Shown here in pieces: positions 1 to 9,818 of a stretch of 64,000 bases of DNA; within the stretch, counting starts at the first letter, position 1; each line of letters starts with the position of its first letter. The stretch covers positions 1-64,000 of the forward strand of contig JAFSLX010000070.1 in the NCBI GenBank assembly GCA_017448185.1. Reading direction: 5' to 3'. The stretch comes from Bacteroidales bacterium (lineage in GTDB: Bacteria; Bacteroidota; Bacteroidia; Bacteroidales; P3). The notes under the pieces are model-generated. The model searched no databases. It was given only the letters and a program-made list of their open reading frames with translations, and was not told the origin of the DNA. The position numbers and the translations under genes are program-made.

Positions 1-746
1 CGGAAACGGACATGGGTTTTTATGGGGTCGCCTTTCATGTTGTTTGATGTGTCCCTCTATTTATATAAGATACGAAAAAGGGTCATTTTTTTACAAAACG
101 GGTGTTTTTTTAACATTTCAAGATGCATTTTTAACATTTGGACCTTTTTTTTAACATTTTCAACATTCAAAAACACATTCCCGTATATTCCTTTTTTTTA
201 CCTGTCCTGCTATATTAGGTGCATCGAAAAGCCAAAATTAGACTCCTGCGGTAAAAAAATTTCCAACATTTTTCTTTTCATATTGATATTCTGGTGTTTG
301 CATTTTCAATTTTAACATTTTTTATGATATTGCATCCAGTTTACATCCACACCCTGATTTGTTTCTGGTGGCGCTTGACAACAGTTTGCCATCGCGAGTA
401 TTTCTGACCCGGTTCGAACATCGCCTTTTATGCCTTCGAAAAAAAAGCTTACACTTATATAATATACCAAAAAGTGTCGAAATGTTTCACGGCAGTGTGA
501 TTTTAACTATTTTTAACAGTTCATATATTCAACCAATAAATGCAACATGATGAAACATAATGTAATAATTTTTTGCAGGTTATTGTGGCTGCAGGCAGCC
601 TGTCATAGCGATGTTCGGCCGTTGTTCAGTCGTTGTTCAGTCGTTGTTCAGTGTTTGACTGAACAACGACTGAACAACGGGGGACCAACGAGAGAGCAGC
701 AAGAGGAGATGACACAATAAATGTGCGGATTACACGTTTTTCGGGT
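1..746. other. AT-rich intergenic region
   Basis: No convincing gene is visible here. The first ~560 bases are very AT-rich and contain many short T-runs followed by AACATT (for example around 110, 130, 150 and 310), so the short open frames look random. A long hairpin repeat sits near 619-682, directly before the U32-family gene. A weak promoter-like T-run plus TTTTTTG lies near 565-577. A gene ending just left of the window cannot be excluded. Confidence 0.6.
619..682. repeat. Hairpin repeat copy 1 (11-bp unit)
   Basis: Inverted repeat made of the unit CGTTGTTCAGT three times on the left arm and its complement ACTGAACAACG twice on the right arm, around a GTTTG centre. It lies 65 bases before the U32-family start codon. 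It belongs to a family of six such elements in this window, all between genes. Confidence 0.9.
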
Positions 747-2615
747 ATGAAATTGGAATTGCTTTCCCCAGCGAAAAACTTGGAATTTGGATGCGAGGCT
801 GTAAACCACGGTGCCGACGCACTCTATATAGGGGCTCCGGCATTCGGCGCACGGTCGGCCGCGACGAATAGCATCGAGGATGTCGAGGCATTGGTAAAAT
901 ACGCCCATCTATATGGTTGCAAGGTGTTTACGACAGTGAATACCTTGCTGTTCGACGACGAAATCGAGCCCGCAGTGAAGATGATTCATCGGCTGTACGA
1001 AATCGGAGTCGATGCACTGATTATCCAAGACTTAGGCCTGCTGGAATGCGACCTGCCGCCCATCGAGTTGCATGCCAGCACGCAGTGCCACAACGCTACA
1101 GTAGAGCGCATAAAGTTCATGGAATCAGCAGGATTCAAACGTATTATCTTGGCCCGCGAAACGTCGCTCGAACAGATGGCCGAAATAAGGCAAGCCACCA
1201 GTGTCGACCTCGAGGCCTTTGTCCACGGCGCACTCTGCGTAAGCTACAGTGGCCAATGCTATATGAGCCAGTATCTTAACCAACGAAGCGGTAACCGCGG
1301 ATGCTGTTCGCAACCGTGCCGGTCGGCCTACGACCTGTACAACGGTGAGGGACGATTGCTGATGAAGGAAAAACACCTGCTGTCGCTCAAGGACTTCAAT
1401 GCAAGCCAACATATTGTTTCCATGATAGATGCAGGCATCATGTCGTTCAAAATAGAGGGCAGGCTGAAGGACCTCGGCTATGTGAAAAACATTACGGCCT
1501 ACTATCGCCAACTGCTTGACAACATAATGGATAGCAGCGAGCGCATCGTGGAGAAGAGCCAGTGGAAGGTGTTGCGCAACGAACCTTCGATACAAAAAAC
1601 CTCGTCGGGAAAGGTCGTCTTAAGTTTCACCCCCGACCCAGAGCGGACGTTCAACCGTGGATATACCGACTATTTTCTGCAAGGACGACAGCCAATGGCC
1701 TCGTTTTCAACACAGAAGTCTATAGGCAAACGGATTGGCGAGGTGACCTCGATGGGGAAATATACGCTGACCGTAGGCGGCAGCGAGCCACTGGCCAACG
1801 GCGACGGACTGTGCTACCTCGACAGCGAGGGTCGCATGCAGGGATTTATGGTCAACGAAGTGCAGGGCCGCACCGTTACGCCAAACCGCATGCCCGAAAT
1901 CAAGAGCGGCACCACCCTTTGGAGGAACAATGACCAACAGTTCGAGAAAACGCTGCAAGGCAAGACCGCGGAGCGGAAAATCGGCGTGGAGATGCTTTTC
2001 TGCATCAGCCGACGCGGCTTCAGCCTGGACTTGAAGGACGAGGACGGAGTGAGCGTGGTACAGCACATGGCGGCCGAGCACGTAGAATCGAACAAGCCCG
2101 TCCACAACTCGAACAACATCGTGAAGCAGCTTTCGAAACTGGGCAACACGCCTTTTGTGGCTACCAAGGTGGCGGATGTCACCGAAGGACGCTATTTCGT
2201 CACCGTCGGCGCACTGAACGAGCTGCGCCGCAAAGCGGTGGAACTGCTTAAAGAGTATAGAATCAAGCACTTCAGCCCTGCTGACAGTCCGCGTGTCGAT
2301 CAAGGACTTCCCTACCCTGCCGTGGAAATGGACTATAGTGCAAATGTCATCAACCAGAAGTCGGAAGCATTCTACAAACATCATGGAATCAACCATATAG
2401 AGCATGGATTGGAAGAGACCGGCGAATACGACGGCAAGGCGTTGATGACCACGAAATACTGCCTGCGCTATGAGTTGGGCTGCTGCTTGAAGGAGAAGGG
2501 CGAAAACAAGGCGGGCATCAAACCGGCCGACCAGCTCTATCTGCACAACAACGGCCGACGGCTGAGGCTGGAGTTTGACTGCAGCCAGTGCCGGATGAGA
2601 ATCTACAAGGCGTAG
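747..2615 (+). CDS. U32-family peptidase-like protein (RlhA/YdcP type)
   Basis: A 622-residue protein beginning MKLELLSPAKNLEFGCEA, the usual start of U32 family proteins, which is why the ATG at 747 is preferred to the in-frame GTG at 723. The diagnostic segment HGALCVSYSGQCYMS near residue 160 and the following GNRGCCSQPC give the conserved cysteines of the family; another Cys cluster (FDCSQC) closes the protein. In E. coli the related RlhA acts in hydroxylation of 23S rRNA C2501, and other U32 members act in prephenate-dependent RNA modification, so an RNA-modification role is more likely than proteolysis. It is a single gene convergent with the MntP-like gene, 3 bases away at the 3' end. 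Confidence 0.85.
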   Translation: MKLELLSPAKNLEFGCEAVNHGADALYIGAPAFGARSAATNSIEDVEALVKYAHLYGCKVFTTVNTLLFDDEIEPAVKMIHRLYEIGVDALIIQDLGLLECDLPPIELHASTQCHNATVERIKFMESAGFKRIILARETSLEQMAEIRQATSVDLEAFVHGALCVSYSGQCYMSQYLNQRSGNRGCCSQPCRSAYDLYNGEGRLLMKEKHLLSLKDFNASQHIVSMIDAGIMSFKIEGRLKDLGYVKNITAYYRQLLDNIMDSSERIVEKSQWKVLRNEPSIQKTSSGKVVLSFTPDPERTFNRGYTDYFLQGRQPMASFSTQKSIGKRIGEVTSMGKYTLTVGGSEPLANGDGLCYLDSEGRMQGFMVNEVQGRTVTPNRMPEIKSGTTLWRNNDQQFEKTLQGKTAERKIGVEMLFCISRRGFSLDLKDEDGVSVVQHMAAEHVESNKPVHNSNNIVKQLSKLGNTPFVATKVADVTEGRYFVTVGALNELRRKAVELLKEYRIKHFSPADSPRVDQGLPYPAVEMDYSANVINQKSEAFYKHHGINHIEHGLEETGEYDGKALMTTKYCLRYELGCCLKEKGENKAGIKPADQLYLHNNGRRLRLEFDCSQCRMRIYKA

Positions 2616-2618
2616 GAA

Positions 2619-3200
2619 TCAGGAATTTACCACAGCCACAATGGCAGTGGCAAGGATGATGAAACTGGAGACAGCCATCCAGCGACGCGGACGCATCTTG
2701 ACATGCTGGCGGCCATACATGATGCCGAGGTAGGCCAGCAGGAAAACGAAGATGAACAGCGGCCAGAAAGCCTTGTGGAAACTGCCGATGAACGGCGCGA
2801 TGAAGCCCGCACCCATCCCCAACAGAAAACCATTGATACCCGAAGCGACGGCGAACAGCAGCACACGGAGGGTTGCGACGTTGAGATTGTAGGCCGCAGG
2901 AACCGTTTTGCGGCCCAAATAAGGCCATATCTGCTTGACAGCAACCACCACTGCCATGCCAAGGAAAACGAAGGCGTTGGGGCGCGAAAAAGCATAGGGG
3001 TCGGTGGGCGATTCGAAGGAGAGCAGATTGCCGAGCCAAAGACCGAGACAGAAGAGCCCCGCATGCACCACGGCGAACAGGAACGAAACAAGCAGGCCTT
3101 TCGACAGGGGTAACGAAGCAGCCTCGGCACAGCGGCGCATGAGCATCATGGCGCTGATTCCAAGGGCAATAGCAATTACAATAAAGGATATTACAGACAT
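2619..3200 (-). CDS. MntP-like (DUF204) six-helix membrane protein
   Basis: A 193-residue hydrophobic protein with about six transmembrane segments. Its pattern of two similar halves, each with a helix followed by a short polar/Gly-rich stretch (SKGLLVSFLFAVVHAGLFCL; FAVASGINGFLLGMGAGF), resembles the manganese exporter MntP family, but the match is distant and the function is inferred. The start overlaps the end of rsmA by 10 bases, so it is probably the last gene of the TPR protein-rsmA operon. Alternatively it is an uncharacterised small membrane protein. Confidence 0.55.
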   Translation of the reverse strand: MSVISFIVIAIALGISAMMLMRRCAEAASLPLSKGLLVSFLFAVVHAGLFCLGLWLGNLLSFESPTDPYAFSRPNAFVFLGMAVVVAVKQIWPYLGRKTVPAAYNLNVATLRVLLFAVASGINGFLLGMGAGFIAPFIGSFHKAFWPLFIFVFLLAYLGIMYGRQHVKMRPRRWMAVSSFIILATAIVAVVNS

Positions 3201-3958
3201 GACTGAATGGTTTTTGTTAAGGCAATGAATTCGGCGACAGAAAGTTGCTCGGCACGCTTGCCAAGCACCTGGTCGTCAACGGCTTCAATGGGCAGATCGG
3301 CCGAGCGAAGGGCGTTACGGAGCGTTTTGCGGCGCTGGTTGAAGCCAGCCTTGACAACCCGGACGAAGAGCTTTTCATCACATTCCAAGGAGGTTACACG
3401 GTTGCGCTTGAGGCGGATGACGGCCGATTTGACCTTCGGTGGCGGATTGAACACATGCTCGTGGACGGTGAAGAGATATTCAATATCGTAGAACGCCGAC
3501 AACAAGACAGACAAAATGCCGTAAACCTTGCTTCCGGGTCCGGCTGCGACGCGCTCGGCCACCTCTTTCTGGAACATGCCTACCACCTCGACAGCATCGT
3601 TGCGACACTCGAAGACGCGGAAAAGAATCTGTGAAGAGATGTTGTAGGGGAAGTTGCCAATGACAGCAAAAGTATCATGGAACAAAGTGGTTAGGTCAAG
3701 TTTCAGGAAGTCGCCCTCAATCACATCAAGTGTGGGATAATGGTCGTGGAGGTAGGCAACCGACTCGCGATCTATTTCGACGACATGGAAGTTTAGTTCG
3801 GGCTTGTCGATCAGGTATTTGGTCAGGACACCCATGCCGGGGCCGATCTCGATGACATTGCCTGTACGGCCAGACAGGCTGTCGACAATGCGCCGGGCTA
3901 TTGTCTCGTCGGTCAGGAAATGCTGGCCGAGGAATTTCTTTGCTTTTACTTCAGTCAT
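3191..3958 (-). CDS. rsmA: 16S rRNA (A1518/A1519) dimethyltransferase RsmA
   Basis: A 255-residue methyltransferase that dimethylates two adjacent adenines at the 3' end of 16S rRNA during small-subunit assembly. The family start KKFLGQHFL (residues 8-16), the SAM-binding IEIGPGMGVL (36-45) and the catalytic GNFPYN (101-106) are all present, as is the C-terminal basic domain with NQRRKTLRN. The start at 3958 is set by this family N-terminus; a longer reading frame exists upstream but runs inside the preceding gene. Its ATG overlaps the stop of the TPR gene (ATGA), so the two are translationally coupled. Confidence 0.97.
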   Translation of the reverse strand: MTEVKAKKFLGQHFLTDETIARRIVDSLSGRTGNVIEIGPGMGVLTKYLIDKPELNFHVVEIDRESVAYLHDHYPTLDVIEGDFLKLDLTTLFHDTFAVIGNFPYNISSQILFRVFECRNDAVEVVGMFQKEVAERVAAGPGSKVYGILSVLLSAFYDIEYLFTVHEHVFNPPPKVKSAVIRLKRNRVTSLECDEKLFVRVVKAGFNQRRKTLRNALRSADLPIEAVDDQVLGKRAEQLSVAEFIALTKTIQSCL

Positions 3959-5778
3959 TTGTTGTCCTTCAGGGCGTTGTATCTCTTTCGTGCACGGTCG
4001 ACGTAAAGACTTGTGGGGTAATCTATCAGCAGCTTCTCGTAACACTCGCGGGCCAAGGCAGGGTTGTTCAGCCGCTCCTCGTTCAGTTCGGCCCGCATCA
4101 TGAGTGCATCGTCGGCAGTGATGTCCTCGGGATAGAAGTCAACCACCCGCTGCAGAAGCGAGTCGGCCTCGGTGTAGCGTGCCTGCTTCATGCGTATTTG
4201 GGCCTTTTTCATCAGCACATCGTCGAACAGGGGATGCGACAGCACGCGACGATTGATTTCGTCGAAGCCATTCCAGGCCGAATCGAGCAGGTTGCGGTAA
4301 AGCAGCAGGTCGGCTTCGGCAAAGAGTTCGAGCATGCCGTAAGTGCTGTCATCCTCCATGTTATCAGATATCAGGAGCGAGAGCTCCATGGCATCGTTGG
4401 CGATGAGTTTACTGGTCGAGGCGCGAAGCACGTTCAGCTGCGATTTGGCCCATTCGAAATCGTGGTTGTAGTACGAAAGCTTGGCATTCTTGTACTTGGC
4501 CATCGCGCCGAGCACATCATCCTTGTTGGCTTTCTCAACCTGCATATAGAGCAGTGAAGCATCCCATATTTCGCCTGCAAAGAGCAGCAAATCACCGAGT
4601 TCAAGCTTTACCTCGTCGCGGACGGCAGGTTTGAGCCGCGGCAGTGCCAGCAAGTCGTCGAGCATGTCGGCGGCCGCCTGTGCATCGTCGGCAAAATAGG
4701 CCATCAACTGGGCGTAGTGGCGCATAAGCGGAATGGTGCGCTCGTTTTTACCAAGTTCATCGAAAGCAGATAGATATTTGGCTTTCAGCTGGGCGAACTG
4801 CTTGCTGTCGATGGCATAATTGCGATTAATGCGAGCGAAATCGACCTCGAGCTCCCCTACCCTGCTGTCGAAGTAGTAAGGACTGTCTTGCCCCTTGGCC
4901 TGCAAGTATTTATAGCATTCCTCGGCCATATCGAGATCGTCGTTGCCCTGGGCGATCCGAGCCACACGAAGCACATGTTCGCCCCCGGCATCGGGGAAGC
5001 GGGCATCGATAGCGCGAGCCTGCGTCATGGCAAAACGGAAATCCTTCTGTTGCAGCGAGTACCATATCATCATTTCGAGGTAGTTCTTATTCTCGGGATG
5101 CGCCTGCACACGGCTCACCAAGGCGTTGCGCACACCGTCGGACAGACGGTTGTCGGGGGCTTCGTTCAGCGCCTGCTGCATCGAAATCTGGATGGAGCCC
5201 ATCATATTGGGCTGATGGTCGAGCAGATCGAAATACTCCTGCGTCATCGCCTCGTAGTTACCCATCTGCTGATAGACACCCACCAACTCGCTGAAATAAA
5301 GATAAGGATTGCGCGACTTCTCGCGTGCAGTGGTATAAACACGGGCAGCATAGTCGTAACGGCCTATGTTCTTAAAGGCCATTACCAAATCGGCAATGGG
5401 CTGGCGATCGTTAGAAATAAGGGAAATGGATTTTTCGAAGCATTTTTCAGCCTTTTTGGGCTGTTCCTGACGAAGGTGTACATAACCCTCGTCAACCAAA
5501 AGAGAAAGGTCTCTGTCGGTGGTTTTTTGTCGGCGTTCAACAAGGCGCAAAGCATCCTTGAAACGGCCAAGTTCGAGATAGGTGGCATAGAGGCGCTGGT
5601 AATAATATTTGTTGGTGGTTTTCTTGTAAAGAGTCTCATAAAGCTGAGCAGCTTGCTCAAACTCGCCATTGCTGTAATAGTGTGCAGCCAGCTGCTCCTC
5701 GGTCTGCTGGGCAGCCACGGGTGTCGCCGCAAAAAGCAGCATCCCCAAAAGCACTATCACCGTACGCCTGATTGACAT
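3955..5778 (-). CDS. Secreted TPR-repeat protein
   Basis: A 607-residue protein with a clear signal peptide (MSIRRTVIVLLGMLLFAATPVAAQ) followed almost entirely by helical TPR-like repeats with the usual small and aromatic residues (for example YSNGEFEQAAQLYETLYKK and ARYTEADSLLQRVVDFYPED). It should be periplasmic and act as a scaffold; no catalytic motif was seen. The start at 5778 gives a proper signal peptide, while the frame extends seven codons upstream. It heads an operon with rsmA (ATGA overlap) and lies 48 bases downstream of the tRNA-Lys pair, which is transcribed in the same direction. Confidence 0.8.
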   Translation of the reverse strand: MSIRRTVIVLLGMLLFAATPVAAQQTEEQLAAHYYSNGEFEQAAQLYETLYKKTTNKYYYQRLYATYLELGRFKDALRLVERRQKTTDRDLSLLVDEGYVHLRQEQPKKAEKCFEKSISLISNDRQPIADLVMAFKNIGRYDYAARVYTTAREKSRNPYLYFSELVGVYQQMGNYEAMTQEYFDLLDHQPNMMGSIQISMQQALNEAPDNRLSDGVRNALVSRVQAHPENKNYLEMMIWYSLQQKDFRFAMTQARAIDARFPDAGGEHVLRVARIAQGNDDLDMAEECYKYLQAKGQDSPYYFDSRVGELEVDFARINRNYAIDSKQFAQLKAKYLSAFDELGKNERTIPLMRHYAQLMAYFADDAQAAADMLDDLLALPRLKPAVRDEVKLELGDLLLFAGEIWDASLLYMQVEKANKDDVLGAMAKYKNAKLSYYNHDFEWAKSQLNVLRASTSKLIANDAMELSLLISDNMEDDSTYGMLELFAEADLLLYRNLLDSAWNGFDEINRRVLSHPLFDDVLMKKAQIRMKQARYTEADSLLQRVVDFYPEDITADDALMMRAELNEERLNNPALARECYEKLLIDYPTSLYVDRARKRYNALKDNK

Positions 5779-5826
5779 ATACAAAAAAACCGGAAGCATT
5801 CTGTTCCGGTCCTATCATTGGTTTGG

Positions 5827-5899
5827 TGACCCAGCTGGGGCTCGAACCCAGGACCCCAACATTAAAAGTGTTGTGCTCTACCTGCTGAGCTACTGAGTC
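5827..5899 (-). tRNA. tRNA-Lys (TTT), copy 1
   Basis: Read on the minus strand this is a 73-nt cloverleaf: acceptor GACTCAG pairs with CTGGGTC with one G-U pair, the anticodon loop is CTTTTAA (anticodon TTT), and the T-arm is TGGGTTCGAGCCCCA. Discriminator A is followed by an encoded CCA (5824-5826). It is nearly identical to the copy 25 bases upstream, differing by one base in the D-loop. Confidence 0.95.
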
Positions 5900-5924
5900 A
5901 AATTCGCTCATTTTGTTTGTCTTG

Positions 5925-5997
5925 TGACCCAGCTGGGGCTCGAACCCAGGACCCCAACATTAAAAGTGTTGTGCTCTACCTACTGAGCTACTGAGTC
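5925..5997 (-). tRNA. tRNA-Lys (TTT), copy 2
   Basis: Second tandem copy with the same acceptor, anticodon loop CTTTTAA and T-arm. Unlike copy 1 the 3' CCA is not encoded (CAA follows the discriminator), so it needs tRNA nucleotidyltransferase. It is the upstream member of the pair. Confidence 0.95.
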
Positions 5998-6187
5998 ATC
6001 AATTCTCTGCTTTCCGCTTCAAATTTGAATTTGCAAAAGTACTACTTTTTTAATAATTGACAAAATATTTTTAACAAAAACGGAACGCAGAAGTATTCAA
6101 CAGATTGTATATAAACACTGTACATATTTAAAATAGAAGAAAAATTACTGAATTATCCATGCATCACGAGAATAATATTATATTATT

Positions 6188-6220
6188 TTTGCAGCGAATA
6201 AAGAAAAAGTTGTATATTTG
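6188..6220 (+). promoter_or_regulatory. Bacteroidetes-type promoter before the acidic protein and WbqC pair
   Basis: TTTG at 6188-6191 and TATATTTG at 6213-6220 (consensus TAnnTTTG) are separated by 21 bases and lie 56 bases before the start codon at 6277. Confidence 0.65.
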
Positions 6221-6276
6221 TAGCACTGCACCGAAAGCGAAAAACAGTGCAGAATAATAACAAAACACTGATAAAC

Positions 6277-6690
6277 ATGGAATTAAATATACTAATCAAA
6301 GAAGGCATAGGAGACTTGAGATTCCACATGCCGGTGGAAGATGTCGTTGCACTGATAGGTAATGCCGACGAGGTAGAGAATATCGACAATGCCGCCGATG
6401 AGTCGACCACAGTATTGCATTACAACGACCTCGGAATGACCCTCTTCTTCGAGCAAGAGAATCCCGAGTTAGCCTGCATTGATGTCGATGACGACGAGTG
6501 CACCCTGTTCGGACAGAAGGTGTTTGACCTCGACGAACGTCAAATTGTAGACATGATGGTGAAAAATAACTACACTGAGCAGGATGTCGATGAGGAAGAC
6601 TGGGGCGAACGCCGCGTCAGCTTCCCCGAAGGGAATATCGACTTCTATTTCGACGAAAGAGAGCTCGTCTCCATCATCATGGGTGCATGA
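6277..6690 (+). CDS. Small acidic protein of unknown function
   Basis: A 137-residue, strongly acidic protein (MELNILIKEGIGDLRFHMP...) with no signal peptide or membrane segment, so it should be cytoplasmic. I do not recognise the family. The start at 6277 is preferred to an upstream in-frame ATG at 6247 because it follows an A-rich leader and a good promoter. Its stop overlaps the WbqC-family start by ATGA, suggesting a co-regulated pair. Confidence 0.65.
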   Translation: MELNILIKEGIGDLRFHMPVEDVVALIGNADEVENIDNAADESTTVLHYNDLGMTLFFEQENPELACIDVDDDECTLFGQKVFDLDERQIVDMMVKNNYTEQDVDEEDWGERRVSFPEGNIDFYFDERELVSIIMGA

Positions 6691-7295
6691 CAGCGCTATT
6701 TTCTACAGCATATTTGCCACCGATTGCTTATATTGCAGCACTGGCAAAACACGAGGAAGTGTTAATTGAGGCAAAAGAAACCTTCCCCAAACAGACTTAT
6801 CGCAACCGAACTGTAATCATGACCGCAGGGGGTGTACGAACGCTGACGGTACCGGTAATCCGGACCAACCATAGCCGCACCGAAGAGGTTCACATTGACC
6901 ACAAAGAACGCTGGAACATTGTGCATCTACGCACTCTCACGGCCGCCTATAGTGCCTCGCCCTATTTCCTTTACTATAAAGACGAGCTCGAAATGCTACT
7001 GACGGCACATTACGACCGACTGATTGAGCTTAACCAAGCACTGCTTGTATGGTGCACAAAAAAACTGAAGATAAATTGTAATATTTCACTCACAAGCGAT
7101 TGGCTCCCTCTGACGGGAGCCCCAACAGATTACCGCAATGCATTCTCACCCAAACATCCTGACACTACTTTTGAATACGAACCCTACTACCAAGTGTTCA
7201 ATGACAGATTGCCATTCATGCCAAACTTAAGTATTATCGACCTGCTGATGAACATAGGACCAGAAGCGAGATATTACCTCAAAGGGATTTCATAA
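6687..7295 (+). CDS. WbqC-family protein
   Basis: A 202-residue protein matching the WbqC family: the start FSTAYLPPIAYIAALAKHEE and the NRTVIMTAGGVRTLTVPV segment are typical, as is the C-terminal PNLSIIDLLMNIGPEA. WbqC proteins are often found near lipopolysaccharide or lipoprotein genes, but their reaction is not established. It is coupled to the acidic protein by ATGA and followed by a strong hairpin terminator shared with mnmG. Confidence 0.85.
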   Translation: MTALFSTAYLPPIAYIAALAKHEEVLIEAKETFPKQTYRNRTVIMTAGGVRTLTVPVIRTNHSRTEEVHIDHKERWNIVHLRTLTAAYSASPYFLYYKDELEMLLTAHYDRLIELNQALLVWCTKKLKINCNISLTSDWLPLTGAPTDYRNAFSPKHPDTTFEYEPYYQVFNDRLPFMPNLSIIDLLMNIGPEARYYLKGIS

Positions 7296-7314
7296 CAGCA
7301 ATAGAATAAAAAAG

Positions 7315-7350
7315 ATAGCTCCTTTGTTTCGTGTGAAACAAAGGAGCTAT
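7315..7350. terminator. Bidirectional terminator between WbqC-family gene and mnmG
   Basis: A perfect 16-bp stem (ATAGCTCCTTTGTTTC and its complement) with a 4-base GTGT loop, flanked by an A-run on the left and a T-rich stretch on the right. It ends two bases before the mnmG stop codon and serves both convergent genes. Confidence 0.9.
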
Positions 7351-7352
7351 TT

Positions 7353-9230
7353 CTATCTCGCAAAGGTGATTAATAACACCGAAATATCGGCTGGCGAGAC
7401 CCCACTGATACGCGAAGCTTGTCCAATGGAGACAGGTCGATAACGCGACAACTTCTCCCGGGCTTCATATGAAAGTGCTGACAAAGTGAAGTAATCATAA
7501 TCCAAAGGCAAGGCGATGTCCTCGAACTTAAGGATGCGGTTCGCCACCTCCTGCTCTTTCTCGATATACCGCTGATACTTGATTGACGTCTCAGCTTCCT
7601 GCTGCACCTCTTGACTAAGACCATCGGGCAGAGCATTGATGGCTTCATTCACCGAAGGCGATAGCTGCCTCAACATCTCAAGCGACAACTCGGGCCGCAG
7701 CAACAACGAACTCAACCGAACTCGCTGACTGAGCGCAGCAGAATCATGCTCTTCAAGCCATTCGTTAGCCTCCGACGGAAGAATCGGAGACTCCTCAATC
7801 CGACACACAATCTCGGCCGTCAAACGCTGCTTCTCCTCCACCCTTTGCACGCGAGAGTCATCGGCCAACCCGATAGCATGCGACAAAGGCGTGAGACGCT
7901 GGTCAGCATTGTCCTGCCGCAAAAGAATTCGATACTCAGCACGGGAAGTGAACATACGGTACGGTTCGTCCACGCCTTTGGTCACAAGGTCGTCAATAAG
8001 CACACCGATATACGCCTGCGAACGCCCAAGGACGAACGGACTGCGTCCCTGCAGCTTCAACGCGGCATTTATACCAGCCATCAACCCCTGACAGGCAGCC
8101 TCTTCGTATCCGGTAGTACCATTTATCTGACCAGCGAAATAGAGATTCTCGACACGTTTTGTCTCAAGCGTATATACCAACTGCGTAGGTGGAAAATAGT
8201 CGTACTCAATAGCATAGCCTGGCTTGAAAATACGCGCCTGTTCGAAACCCTCAATAGAATGAAGAGCCTCCAGCTGCACCTCAAGCGGAAGCGACGAAGA
8301 AAAGCCGTTAAGATAATACGATTGTGAACGCCAGCCTTCAGGCTCGACAAAAAGCTGATGATGATCCTTGTCGGCAAAGCGATCAATTTTATCCTCGATC
8401 GACGGACAATAGCGCGGCCCTCGGCCCTGGATACGACCCGTGAACATCGGCGAACGCGAAAAACCGGTGCGAAGAATGTCGTGGGTACGCAAGTTAGTAT
8501 TGGCCAAATAACAAGGTTTCTGCTCGGTAAGCGGTATCGTATCGGAAAAAGAAAACTTGGACGGATGCTCATCGCCATACTGCACAGTCAACTTTGAGAA
8601 ATTAATTGTGCGGCCATCAATACGGACAGGGGTACCTGTTTTCAGGCGTGCCACCTCGAACCCAAACTCGCGCAACTGGTCGGAAAGCCCCACCGCTGGA
8701 GCCTCCCCTACCCTGCCACCTTGCCACGATTCAGTACCAATAAATATAGTCCCATTGAGAAATGTGCCATTGGTTAGCACCACGGCGCTGCATGGTATCG
8801 TGTGCCCCATACGGGTAACGACACCCGTCACTGCACCGCCATCGATAACAAGCGCTACCACCTCGTCCTGCCAGAGCGAAAGGTTCGGAATATTCTCCAA
8901 CACCTGTCGCCAATTAAGAGAGAAAAGCATACGGTCGCATTGTGCCCGCGGACTCCACATGGCAGGACCTTTCGAGAGGTTAAGCATACGGAACTGGATG
9001 GCAGAACGGTCGGTCACAATACCCGACCAACCACCGAGCGCGTCGATTTCGCGCACTATTTGCCCCTTGGCAACGCCACCCATAGCAGGATTGCACGACA
9101 TCTGGCAAATAGTATCGAGCATCTGGGTAATCAAAAGCACCTTGGAGCCAAGCTTGGCTGCTGCTGCCGCCGCTTCGGCTCCTGCATGTCCGGCCCCTAC
9201 AACCACTATATCATATTGCGGAAAAGTCAT
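7353..9230 (-). CDS. mnmG: tRNA uridine-34 modification enzyme MnmG
   Basis: A 625-residue FAD protein that with MnmE installs the carboxymethylaminomethyl group at the wobble uridine of tRNAs. FAD-binding GAGHAG lies at residues 12-17, and the family signature around Cys46 (CNPAMGG) and the [17 protein letters not shown] segment are present. Length is normal for the family. ybeY lies 12 bases upstream on the same strand, so the two are probably cotranscribed. Confidence 0.98.
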   Translation of the reverse strand: MTFPQYDIVVVGAGHAGAEAAAAAAKLGSKVLLITQMLDTICQMSCNPAMGGVAKGQIVREIDALGGWSGIVTDRSAIQFRMLNLSKGPAMWSPRAQCDRMLFSLNWRQVLENIPNLSLWQDEVVALVIDGGAVTGVVTRMGHTIPCSAVVLTNGTFLNGTIFIGTESWQGGRVGEAPAVGLSDQLREFGFEVARLKTGTPVRIDGRTINFSKLTVQYGDEHPSKFSFSDTIPLTEQKPCYLANTNLRTHDILRTGFSRSPMFTGRIQGRGPRYCPSIEDKIDRFADKDHHQLFVEPEGWRSQSYYLNGFSSSLPLEVQLEALHSIEGFEQARIFKPGYAIEYDYFPPTQLVYTLETKRVENLYFAGQINGTTGYEEAACQGLMAGINAALKLQGRSPFVLGRSQAYIGVLIDDLVTKGVDEPYRMFTSRAEYRILLRQDNADQRLTPLSHAIGLADDSRVQRVEEKQRLTAEIVCRIEESPILPSEANEWLEEHDSAALSQRVRLSSLLLRPELSLEMLRQLSPSVNEAINALPDGLSQEVQQEAETSIKYQRYIEKEQEVANRILKFEDIALPLDYDYFTLSALSYEAREKLSRYRPVSIGQASRISGVSPADISVLLITFAR

Positions 9231-9242
9231 AGAACAAGGTAT

Positions 9243-9686
9243 TTATGCATTCTGTTCCACGCGAAACATAGCATCCCACAACGACAGAGCCTCCTCCTCT
9301 TGTCGACGCATCTCCGCCGCCTCAGCATCGGACTTATCGCCCTGCCCAAGCAGATGAAGTACTCCATGAATTACCACACGATGCAATTCGCGTTCGAACT
9401 CGACACCAAACAATCGAGCATTCTCCCCTACCCTATCGACACTAATAAAAATATCGCCCGAGATGAGGTTGGCCACAACATAGTCAAAAGTAATAATATC
9501 CGTATAAGTGTCATGGTCGAGGTAGTGTCGGTTCACCTCAAGCATATACTCGTCGTCACAAAACAGGTATGAAATGTTTCCAACGCTCTTTTCATGACAT
9601 TTGACCAGTTCGGCAATCCATTTTTTAACATTTGACGCTTCTGGAAGCTCAAAGTTCTCAATTTGTGAAGAAAAGCGAATGGCCAT
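9243..9686 (-). CDS. ybeY: Endoribonuclease / rRNA maturation factor YbeY
   Basis: A 147-residue UPF0054 metalloprotein for rRNA processing and ribosome quality control. The first two zinc-ligand histidines are in HGVLHLLG, but the usual third His (GYDH) is replaced by GQGDK. I believe a Lys/Asp version of this loop is usual in Bacteroidetes, so the gene is probably functional. It lies upstream of mnmG with a 12-base gap. Confidence 0.92.
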   Translation of the reverse strand: MAIRFSSQIENFELPEASNVKKWIAELVKCHEKSVGNISYLFCDDEYMLEVNRHYLDHDTYTDIITFDYVVANLISGDIFISVDRVGENARLFGVEFERELHRVVIHGVLHLLGQGDKSDAEAAEMRRQEEEALSLWDAMFRVEQNA

Positions 9687-9818
9687 TTTATAAACTATTT
9701 ATCTGATTTACAAATTATTAAAACAAAAACAACACTCTTTTTCATCATTTTCAATGAGAAATTCCATGCAAAACAGGGCAGTCGTACTCCGGAAACGATA
9801 GAAATTGAGGAATGGGCA

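Noticed and set aside
22..315. 97-codon ORF at the left end
   Set aside because: AT-rich, Phe-rich translation with no promoter or family match; likely chance in T-rich DNA.
359..550. Short ORF before the U32 gene
   Set aside because: No start signal, no recognisable sequence, and AT-rich background.
3901..4557. 218-codon plus-strand ORF
   Set aside because: Antisense to the TPR gene and rsmA start, both of which have family motifs.
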